A stretch of 64,000 bases of DNA, taken from Porphyra umbilicalis. Lineage: Eukaryota > Rhodophyta > Bangiophyceae > Bangiales > Bangiaceae. The translations under genes were made by a program, and so were the position numbers. The DNA lies in contig KV918865.1 of NCBI GenBank assembly GCA_002049455.2, positions 62,001-126,000 of the forward strand, given 5' to 3'. This document shows positions 8,229 to 17,451 of the stretch, piece by piece (within the stretch, counting starts at the first letter, position 1; each line of letters starts with the position of its first letter). The notes beneath the pieces are model-generated. The model had not been told where the DNA came from. It was given only the letters and a program-made list of their open reading frames with translations, and ran no database searches.

Positions 8229-10891
8229 GTGACCATTGCCCCTGTTATCCACCACATTGTGTTTCATTATGGTCCCGCCTCCACACAGGCCCTCCGATGC
8301 AGCATATGCGGTTTTGGCGGCAAGTCCGAGTCGGGCCTGCGCCTACACCAGATCTCCCGACACAAAACGGTGACGGTGAAGGAGGAGCTTGCTGAGGCAC
8401 CTCCCCCACTCTAACGGCAGAGGGCGCTTCCCTCCAATGAACACCTGCGCGATACCGCTGCTGGCTCAGCAAGCGGGATGGCGAGTGCCAATGCGGCCCC
8501 TGAAGTTGGACATGTGGAGCGGTCACCAAGCCCCACACCACCGCTCTCCATGCCACCACCGCTCTCCACCGCGGCCGAGCGCGCTGCGGCTGTGGACGCG
8601 CACATCAAGGCCCTGCTGTCCATTGCCCGCGTGCTTGTGCCACCCTCCACCAGTACGAGGTCTCGCGGGGCCACGCCCGCCGCCGACGAGCCCGAGTACA
8701 ACTATTCGACGCTGTCGACGCACGTGCAGGCGCTGTACGAGATGATGGAGGACAACTCGCGCTCCACGCCGCTCATATCGCGCCGAAAGTACGCAAAGAC
8801 GGGCAAGTTTGACAGGTACCGGCTTCGAGTCCTGCAGGACTTTGTGCTGGGCGTCGGTGAGGCAGGGCTTGGCAAGAGCGACCAGGAGAAGCTCTTCAAC
8901 TTCTTTGAGATTTGGGACAGGGTGAAGAAGGGCATGCCCAAGGACTCGGGTCACTGGCACACGATCAAGGACACCTTCGCCACCCCAACCGCGTTTGCTA
9001 ACGCAGTGCGCGACGATGTCGAGGACGCGGTTCTGGAGGAGGGGTGGAAGAAGGTCACGCTTGTGGAGGGCGACGTCAAGTACGAGGGCTTTTTCCGATC
9101 AGCAATGGAGGTCGTGCTGACCCAGATCGAGAACACAAAGAAGGTGCAGCTCTGGAGCGGGCCCGACGGACCGGCGCCTCCCAGTGACCGCCGCGATTCT
9201 CCCCTTGACGGTGACGCGTTTAAACTGTGCGAGGAGGAGGTGATGCGCGTCAACGGCGACAACAGCTGCGTGCTGGGTCTGCATTTGTTTAGCGACTTGA
9301 GCCAGATTTCCTGGTCGGGTGGTACGTTGCGCGGGTCTGTTGATGATGGGTGGGTTGCTGCTTGTGGGGTGGGTGGCTGACGTTGCTTCTCTCTCTTACA
9401 GCCGTTCTCTCAAAAACCTCGCACGCCGACTGTTGCACCACTCTCACAAATCGGCCTCTGCGACCCCGTGAAGGCCGATTTGTCAGAGTGGTGCGAAAGT
9501 TGGCGTGCGAGGTTTTTGTGAGAACGGCTGTATAATTCTTGGAACACGTCGCTCACGACACGTACTTGTATTGCCTTGCTCATTCCCCCTTGTCGTCGGA
9601 TTTATTGTTCTCCCAATTTTCTAGCGCACCAACTTTATTCCGTGCGAATTCGCTTGGTCAATGTGGTTTTGGCGAAGGTGGGATGGTCTACGGTGGCGTA
9701 CATCCCTCTCGTGAAGAAGCTGCAGGAGACGAATGCCATTGACAAGGCCCGTCAACGGCGCAGCGGCTTGCTGCAGCGCATGCTGTACCTGGCCTTCCGC
9801 GATGTTATTGCGCGCAGCCACATGGGCATTGCGCTGTCCCATGGCACAAGCAGCATCATGGCCTTTGTCCGCATTCTGCTCTACATTTGCGACCAACCTG
9901 AGGAGCGCGCTGTCCTTTGCCTGAATGAAGGCAGGTGCGACCACCCATGCAGCAACTGCAACGTCAAGATCGAGGTGGCTGGCGCGCCGGAGGCGCTGGA
10001 TGCAGATGACCGCGTAGCCCTCGACGACCTGGAGAATCAGGTTGAGTCTGCGGAACACGCTCAGCGGGCGCGCATGCGACCACGGCGCGCCACGCTGGAG
10101 GCCATGGGCAGCTCCAGAAGTGTTGTTCCCGCGCTCGCAGGCATGGCGGGCATGTCACCTTCTCCAGGATTGATGTACCGCATGATTGGCTTCGACGTTC
10201 TGCTCGTACGCTCGGATCACTTCTTCTCCCGCTCTTTTGCTGGTCAGTACCTTTTTTGGAGGAGCTCGGTGGGCACCCACGTTTAGAGACAGCACACTGA
10301 CGCTTCTATCGCTATGTGTTGTGCTTTTTGTCATCTGCGGCGCTCTCGTGTACTTCTTTCTTCGTGAACGCTATAACGAGGTTCTTGACCTCGGCATTAC
10401 GAGGCTGCTGGTTCACCGCCTGGTCAGAAACTTCCCCAACATGTGTCGCGGCCGCAAGCCGCCGGCAGGCTCTGGCGCTGCCACTCGTCGTGTTACCAAT
10501 CTGAGATTCAAGCATGTGGGCCGCCGCAGCAAGGCGTGCAAGACCTCTTCAGGGTGCGTTTCGCTTTGCGCTGTCTGTCTGCTTTCGCTCACGTCTCGAT
10601 CCGCTTCTATACATGCCCTGTTCTTTAGTCCCACTGGCTGACGTCACTTGTCTCTTACTATCTGAGCTTGCGCTTGAATCGGGTGTCGATTTTGTTCCAC
10701 ACGTGCACACTGTCTCTCGTCCTATATCCTCCAGGTACATTGTCCCAGAGAAAGAGAAGCACTCAAACTTCACTGGGACGCGGCAGAGGCGCGGCGTGCA
10801 TATCTTTCCGTCGACAATGGTCAGACTCTGGGGGCCTGCAGACGACGACGACAATGACGACTCCAATAGCAACGGAGAAGGCGTGAATGCG
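8229..10891 (+). pseudogene. Plavaka-like (CACTA-related) transposase gene, 3' truncated by copia
   Basis: This is a multi-exon transposase gene. I assign exons to 9321, then 9625-10205, 10381-10553 and 10735-10891. The first exon encodes a C2H2 finger (CSICGFGG...HQISRH, near 8302-8370). An in-frame TAA at 8412-8414 separates it from ATG 8478. Either the TAA is a nonsense mutation or translation starts at 8478. Later blocks are GLHLFSDLSQIS (probable catalytic Asp), VGWSTVAYIPL, ICDQPEERAVL, a CNEGRC/CSNC metal-binding stretch, and a GFDVLL/VLDLGIT junction. The order matches fungal Plavaka-type transposases. All three downstream introns are at the same positions and phases as in the gene at 60917. 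The last exon runs into the copia LTR at 10892, so the C-terminal half is missing. Confidence 0.7.
9399..9530. mobile_element. 132-bp hairpin MITE with TA duplication, inside intron
   Basis: Two arms of about 60 bp, each starting CAGCCGTTCTC at the outer end, are near-perfect reverse complements around a short GC-rich loop. TA lies on both sides (9397-9398 and 9531-9532). This is the structure of a Tc1/mariner-derived MITE. It sits in the 303-bp intron 9322-9624 of the Plavaka-like gene. Confidence 0.85.
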
Positions 10892-11467
10892 TGTTGTCTT
10901 GTCCTTGTACCGGTAGTGCGCGCGGGTGAGCGCGTGCACGGTAGCGCCAGTAGGGTGAGTACGAGCGCAGGGTTAAAGGTGTGTATTGTACTTCTCTCGT
11001 CTGCCGCTCGGGGCTAGTCCCCGCGCGTGTCCCTTCTTATACGCCCACAGGGCGGCGCCCGCACTCACTCGGCGCCCCACCCGCTTCGCCTCCTGAGTCG
11101 GTCGGTCCGGTCGACCGACCGCCGCCAGGCAGGCTCTTCCTATGGCGCCTATGGCGCCCGCCACTCTCCACCGCACACGCACGCACCGCCGCCTCCGAGG
11201 CGGGCACGTCCGGGTGCGCTCATTCCGCCTTACCCCGCCGCCGCCGTAGCATTGCTGCCCCGGGCGTTGGGGCGGGGAGAGGCGCCGGGGGTGAGCTCCA
11301 GCCGGTGCTCTCCCCCACCGGGCGTGCAACCCACGGGTGGGTCGCCGGGAAGCGGGGGAAGTACTGCACCGGAAGTACACTCTGCAACTCCCCCGCCTCC
11401 CCCAAGTGCCGGGGCGCGAGGGGGGGGGGAGCAGTCGACAGTTGCTCCCCCTGTTCGCGCGCCAACA
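10892..11467 (-). repeat. candidate 3' LTR of the copia element
   Basis: Just 20 nt beyond the pol stop codon the minus strand has a purine tract (GCGGGGGAG) and then TGTTGGCGCG, a typical copia LTR start. The proposed end, CAACA at 10892-10896, mirrors the start. A TATA box at 11035-11041 sits within. The second LTR is absent, so the limits rest on these terminal motifs and on the point where the Plavaka-like coding frame stops. Confidence 0.55.
11035..11041 (-). promoter_or_regulatory. TATA box in copia LTR
   Basis: The minus strand reads GGGCGTATAAGAAGGG, a good TATA box at a plausible place for the LTR promoter, about 145 nt before the proposed LTR end. Confidence 0.5.
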
Positions 11468-11486
11468 CTCCCCCGCGGGCGTCGCC

Positions 11487-13889
11487 CTACTGGGTGGGCG
11501 CCACGCCCATGGCGTCGCGGCATGTCGTGAAGGGCAACGTTCCCAGCGGCTTGGTTAGCGCGTCCGCCGTCATCTTGTCCGTCGGTACGTGCTCCACCGC
11601 CAGCGTCTTGTCCTCCACCTTCTCCCGGATGAAGTGGAAGTTGATGTCAATGTGCTTTGTCCGCGCGGAGCATGCGGCGTTGTGCATCAACGCGATGGCC
11701 CCCTGGTTGTCGCACTTCATGTTGACCGCCTTGGTGACGCCTGTCAGGTCCCCCATCAGTCGGCGCAGCCACATGGCCTCCTTGGCCGCCATGGCGGCCG
11801 AGATGTACTGTGCCTCTGTTGTCGAGGCGGCCACCGTCGGTTGGATCTTGCTCAGCCAGCTGATGGCTCCCCCGTTGAACGTGAAGACGTAGCCTGTCGT
11901 CGAGCGCCGGCTGTCCACATCCGCCGCAAAGTCAGCGTCGCTGTACCCCGTCAGTGCGCCCTCCACCCCGTAGCTCAAGCCCAGATCCGCTGTTCCTTTC
12001 AGGTACCGCAGCAGCGACTTGGCCGCGCCAAGGTGCTCTGTCGTCTGGGCGGACGCGTAGCGCGACAGGCGCCCCACAGCGAACGAGATATCAGGTCGCG
12101 TGCAGGTCGCCAGGTACAGCAGCGCCCCCAACAGTTCCTGGTAGGTGCTGATCAGCTCCTCCGGAAGCAGTTGGCCCTCCTTGCGCAGCAGCAGACCCGC
12201 CGCCATAGGGAGACGGGTCGGGTTGGCATCACTCATCTTAAAGCGCGCCAGCACGTTGGCGACGTACTGGTGCTGCCCTAGCTTCACCACTCCCGTGGCG
12301 CTGGGGCGGTGGATGTGCATCCCCAAGAAGTAGGTGGGCTCGCCGATGTCTCGCGCTTTGAACGCGTCGAGGATGATCTTTTTCCCCGCGGTCACGGCCG
12401 GCTCCGTTTTAGCCGCGATGAGCAGGTCGTCGACGTAGACGAGGACGTAGATGGTCTCCTCGTTGATGGTGCCCTTGTACATGCAGGGGTCGGCGGCAGT
12501 CGGTGACAGGCCGCTCTTGGGCAGCGTTGCGTCGAGCAGCTTGTACCAGGCGCTCGCCGCCTGCTTCAGTCCATAGATGGCTTTTAGCAGGTGGCAGACC
12601 TTGCCCTTCTCCCCCCGCTCGTACCCCTGAGGCTGTCGGATGTAAATCTCCTCCGTGACCGTGCCATTGAGGAAGGCCGTTTCCACGTCCAGCTGCCCGA
12701 GGCGTAGCCCATTGGCGGTGCATATGGCGAGTAGCGCCCGGAGCGTCGCATAGCGCGCGACGGGCGCCCATGTCTCCTTCTAGTTTACGAGGTACGTCTG
12801 GGTGTCGCCCCGCACCACGAATTGTCCCTTGTAGCGTTCGATGCTGCCGTCGGCGCCGCGCTTGCGCTCGCAGATCATCTGCGTTGCGGTGACGACCTTG
12901 CCCGGCGGCAGGTCCGTCAGCTCCCACGTACCGCTGGCCCACAGCGCATCCACCTCCTTGCGGTTGGCCGTGTCAAACTCCGCCCAGTCGGCCTCACGCA
13001 TGGCCCGCCGGATGTGCATCTTGTCCAGCCCGGCACTGGCAGAGGCGGCCATCGCCCACGCGCGCAGCGCCTTGGCCTCGGGGGGAGGCGTGTGTGCCGC
13101 CGACCACCCGCGCGTGCGCACCGACGCGCGCGGGCCCCGTGAGTGGTGCCCGCCGAGAAGGCGGGGCTGAGGCCCCGTTGCGGGCACCCACGCTGCAGAC
13201 GCGTGGCCGCGGAGCGGAGCCGCCGGGCCCGCGGGCACCCACGCTGCAGACGCGTGGCCGCGGCGCGGGGGATTGGCCCGCAGCAGGCGCGTGGGATGGC
13301 GCGAAGCCGCCGGCTCCCCAGCGTTGCCTGCCTCGCCTGCCTCACCGACGACCTCCTGGTCGGCATGGACCGCGGGCGGCGGCCGACCGTGGACGTCGTC
13401 GTCGGCACCCGAACCGGTCTCGGGGCCGGCCCGCCCCTTTCCTACGTCGCCGCGCGGGGCACCGCCGGCGTCGTCGCCTCCGACAGATGGCCCAGATGTG
13501 AGGAGCCGGGCGGCCTCGAGCGCCGCCGACAGCGGTCCGGGCGGGGGCAGGTGCGCGTCGGCGCGCGCACCAGATACGGGCGGCGGCAGCGGAGCCGCAG
13601 GCACCTCGCCGGGCTGCAGGAGTGAGCCCCCGTCGAGGGCGTCCCGACCGGGGGGGAAGCGGACGCACTGCGTGCTTGGGGGCGGCAGGGAGGGCGCATC
13701 GGCCGCCGCAATGGCACGCAACGCGGGTACCAGCGGAGTCTCGTCGAACCGCACATCGCGGCTCACCTCCACCTTGTCGCCAACCAGCACGCGCCACCCT
13801 TTCTGACCCAGCCCGTAACCTAGAAACGTGCCGGCGACCGCACGCGGCATCAGTTTGCGACGAATCGCCCCGGGTGTGTACACCCACGC
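11487..13889 (-). pseudogene. copia polyprotein fragment: integrase C-terminus, RT, RNase H
   Basis: The frame begins in the integrase C-terminal region (VYTPG, then GTFLGYGLGQKGWRV). It passes a long proline-rich linker with a 54-bp tandem duplication near 13178-13285 and enters RT. RT motifs are WAPVARY, FLNGTVTEEIY and the catalytic YVDD (12426-12437). RNase H motifs are YSDADFA and a STTEAQY core. The polyprotein ends at 11487. One in-frame TAG (12780-12782) lies just before WAPVARY, with no frameshift elsewhere. The 5' end is lost at the Ty3 LTR junction. The protein would have acted in cytoplasmic virus-like particles, reverse-transcribing the element's RNA. Confidence 0.88.
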
Positions 13890-14541
13890 TGTAGTACTAC
13901 GGGGCCCCTTAGGCGCCAGGGGGCCACCGCGGGGACGACGGCGACGGCGGGGGACGTCGGTCCCCGACGCGTGGGGGCGACGCCAGCGGCGGTGGTGGCC
14001 GACGGGTTGGCGACGCGGGATGGCGGGGCGAGGGGGCGGCCCCGCTGCCCGGCTCGGGCCACTTGAGGGAGCGCACCCGATCCGCCGCGCCCGGCACGCG
14101 GGCCCCGCGGGAGGCCGGGTTGGCGCGCCCGAGCGGACGCTGGCGCGCCCGAGAGGGCGCGGCAGGCGACGGCCGACCGGGCGCCACGCGGCGGGTGCAG
14201 CGCGTTGCGCGCGGGACGGTTTCTCCCCCTCGTCTGTCATGATCGCCTCGGGGGACTTGACATGCATGGAGGGAATTATCTGTATTGGTTGGTGACGGCC
14301 CGGGTCAATTCCCATTTGGGGAAATTGGGCCCGGGCGACGGTTTCCGCCCTTTTAGGACGAAGGGCGACGACGATGGGAGGCACCGTCGTCGCCGGCAAG
14401 TAAACCGTGTCTCGATGTCTTGGCGTTTCGATCGGCCCGACTTCCCGGACCTCGTGTCCCATAGCGGGTGTCGCGCGAGCGGCTGAGACGGCCGTTACTT
14501 CCCTCCTTCTGAGGTAATCCCCTAGATTGTGGTACTACATT
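13890..14541 (+). repeat. 5' LTR of Ty3 element 1
   Basis: This 652-bp repeat matches 24843-25491. It contains a GGCGACGACG...CGTCGTCGCC hairpin at 14364-14394, and a second imperfect palindrome built on GCCCGGG and AATT near 14297-14335. No clear TATA box was seen. Confidence 0.9.
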
Positions 14542-14543
14542 TG

Positions 14544-14562
14544 GCGCTCCGGGTGAGACTCG
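14544..14562 (+). other. primer-binding site of Ty3 element 1
   Basis: TGGCGCTCCGGGTGAGACT begins 2 nt after the 5' LTR. Its reverse complement ends in GCGCCA and fits a tRNA 3' end: T-loop TTCGAGT-like (present just upstream in the reverse complement), T-stem CTCAC, acceptor CCGGAGC, discriminator G and CCA. I cannot name the tRNA. Confidence 0.7.
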
Positions 14563-14688
14563 CGGTACGCACACTGTGCGCGTCGCGGATCGACACCTCT
14601 TTCGGTACCAAGAATCGGGGGACCCTCGTTGGTTGTATTGCGGTGCGGTGACAGGAGGACATCCGATCGATACGCGGGCCCCGCTTCC

Positions 14689-17451
14689 ATGGCTCGCGGA
14701 TCTTCCTCACCTTCCCCGCTTGACGGGGGCGCTCCTCCGTTTGAGATGCCTGGCACCAGCCGGGTGACGGACGCGCCACCGGCGGGAGACCCCGGGGCAA
14801 CACCGGCCTTGGGCGCCGTGGCCCCCGTGGGGGGTGGAACGGCGGTCCCGGTTGGCGGCGGCGGTACGGTGGCGGGTGAGTCGAACTCCCCGCCCGAGGA
14901 CCCCGGCCGCACGCCGACCACCGGGGCTCGTCCTCCTCCCGGCGCGGGACGGACGTCCACGCTGATGGAGCCCCAGGCAGGGGGTGCGGGGGTTCACCCT
15001 TCTCCCCTGGACGGGCAGCGCCTGGAAGGGGCGCCGCCCTTTGGCCCTCCCCGAGTGGACGCGGTGGGCGGTTCCTCGGGAACTTTAGTTGGCGGGACCC
15101 CCGCGAGCCGGGGGCCGCGTCGACCAATGGACGCGCCGCCGCTCGAGGAGGACGAGCGGCAGCGCCGGGAATTACAGCGGGCGTTCGGGGTCACCCCGGA
15201 GGAGGTGGCCCGGGCCCGGTGGCAGAGGACCACCCGGGACCACTGGTCCCTGGACGCGCCGTCGGTGACGGGCGGGTCGGGGCCCAGCCTGCAGGGGATC
15301 GGCGGAGCCGCGGCCCCAGGACCACCTCGGTCGGTGGCCGACCCCGGGCACCTGCGCCACTTGGCTCAGGTGTTCCGCGACGCCGCGGAGGAAGCGTCAA
15401 CCGCGGCATCGGACGGGACCCCGGTCCCGGGGCGGGGCGCGGCCGTGGCCCTGGCCCTGGCGGCGGCCCAGGGCCCTTCCCCCGGAACCGCGAGCGCGGG
15501 GGGACCGGCACCCCCGGAACCCGGGTCAGGCACGTCCAGGGAGCGTACCCGGACGGGGGGCACAACCCGGACCGGGGCCGCCTTGACGGTGACTGCATCG
15601 CCGGGCGCGCGCCCTGCGCGGTCTCGGTCCCGGCGGGGCGCCGAGCGCCGACACCTGAAGGCCGCCCCCTCGAAGGGCCACCGACGGCGGCGCCACGCCC
15701 GACGGGCGCCGTCGCCCCCCTCGTCGGGGCCCCCCTCGTCGACCGAGAGCGACGACAGTCCGTCAAGCTCGTCATCCGCCGCCAGTCGGGCGGAGTCGAC
15801 GGACAGCAGCGACGGCTCGACCTCTTTCTCCGCCACCGGCAGTGACCCCGGAGCAACGCGCCGCCGACGGCGGGCACGGGCTGCCGACAAGCGGCCACAC
15901 CGGGCCCTGGTTCAAGAGGCGCTGCGCGCCTTCCGGCGGGAGCAGCGGGAGGACACGGTGGTCGACCCCCGCTTCAAGGGGCTCCTGTCGCCGGAACGGT
16001 ACCGACTCGCACAGCGAGGGGGCCGCCTACACCTCCCGCGAGGCAATTCCATCCGCGGTATCCGCGCGGACGTCAAGGCCTTGATGCACACCTCGTGGCA
16101 GTTTGCGGGCGATACACCGTTGGGGTTGGTGGCGTTCCTTGGGAACTTCCAGACGGCATGCGACGGCAGCGGGCTGAACGAGGGTACGGCAGTGACACTG
16201 CTGCAGTACTTCGTCACGAGCGAGGTGCTCGGCGTGCTCCAGCGCGTCAAGGACACCCACGCCTCGCGGCAGCTCACGTACACGCGCGCGGTCCACGCCC
16301 TACTCAACGAGTACCTCGACGGGGACGACCTGGTGGACCACCTCCAGGCCCTCATGCAAGCATCCCAAGAGAAGTGGGAAGACGAACACGAGTTTGCGAA
16401 CCGCATCCTCGATGCTAACCGTGCCTTGGGCTCGGTCCTACAAGAGGCCGAGCTGAAGAGTATCCTACTCAAGGGCGTTGGACGGGAAGTCCGGGCCCTG
16501 GGGCGGAACTTCAATACCCAGGGCCGGACCTTCCCTAAGCTGCGCAAGTTCCTTGCCAAGACGGGAGCAGCTACCCGGGAGGCCCGGGGGGTCAAGCTCC
16601 AAGCCAAGCCCAAGGGGAGCGCCTCTCGGTCGGTCGGCGGCGAGGAACGGGAGGCCCGTCGGGCCCGGCCGGCAGCATCCGTCGCTCTCCCGGTGGGAGC
16701 CGCCTCGGCCGCGGCTGCTCTGTCCGTCACGGACTACGGGACCGAGGCGGAGCGGGCCGAGTGAGCCGCGGTGTTGGCCGCGTCGGGGACGCCCGTTGAG
16801 TATGGATCCTCGGGCGACGTCCCGGTACTACCGGTGGACAGTCTCCCGCACGCGTCGGGCTGGCAACAGCAGCCCGCGTGGGGCGGGCTCCCGGAGTTGT
16901 ACCCCGTGCATACGGGGGCGGGGCGTGGGCGCGGTACCCTGGCGCCGGGCACCCCGGTGCCTCCACGGCCGGGAACCGTCTTCCCGCACTCGGATCGCCC
17001 CCCGCGGTTTCCCCGAAGCGGGGCGCCTCCACCGCGTGGCGGCGGATGGAGTGGGGCACCCGAGGCGGGGCCCCCGCTACGTCGGCGGGGGGCCTGCTTG
17101 TTCTGTGGCCACCTGGGGCACTGGGTGTGGGAGTGCCCCGCCCAGTCCCCCGAGGTGCGGGCCCACGGGCGCGCGCTGCGCGAAGCAGTCGCGGCACACC
17201 GTAACGGGCGGGGACCGGCTCCGCCGGCACCCCTGCCCCTGGGCACGGGACCGCCGGTTCCACCGGTACCGCCGACCGGCGCCAACCATGGGACCGTCCC
17301 GCCGGGCACGGCCGCCTTCGTCCACGCCGTGGAAACGGATGACCGGGCGTACCCGGACGTAGCGGGCGACGAGGGGGAGAGCTCCTCCGAGGAGTGGATC
17401 GCGGGCGCCGACGGCGCGAGTCATGGGAACGGCCACACCTGCCACGCCTAG
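14689..17451 (+). pseudogene. gag polyprotein of Ty3 element 1 (in-frame TGA)
   Basis: The first ATG is at 14689 (MARGSSSPSP). The N-terminal ~450 residues are proline-, glycine- and arginine-rich and probably disordered. A capsid-like helical domain follows at roughly residues 460-610 (MHTSWQFAGDTPLGLVAFL ... QEAELKSILLKGV). The frame is broken by TGA at 16762-16764. Beyond it the same frame encodes a CCHC zinc knuckle (CLFCGHLGHWVWEC from 17095), the usual nucleocapsid RNA-binding motif, and ends at TAG 17449-17451. So gag is one frame with one premature stop. The pol frame overlaps its 3' end in the -1 frame. Confidence 0.8.

Larger units (their letters stand above)
10892..13889 (-). mobile_element. 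Ty1/copia retrotransposon, 5'-truncated
   Basis: On the minus strand this holds the C-terminal part of integrase, reverse transcriptase and RNase H (13889 to 11487) followed by a 576-bp candidate 3' LTR (11467 to 10892). The order integrase-RT-RNase H defines copia. The 5' LTR, gag, protease and most of integrase are missing. The frame is cut off exactly where the LTR of the Ty3 element begins (13890). The element lies inside the last visible exon of the Plavaka-like gene. Because the 5' side is lost, its target duplication cannot be tested. Confidence 0.8.

Noticed and set aside
12822..14295. Several plus-strand open frames opposite the copia polyprotein
   Set aside because: They are shadows of the copia coding strand and LTR, with no protein-like pattern.
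12780..14462. One minus-strand open frame running from copia integrase through the Ty3 5' LTR to 14462
   Set aside because: The part beyond 13889 is LTR sequence and matches the 3' LTR of element 1. The continuous frame is accidental.
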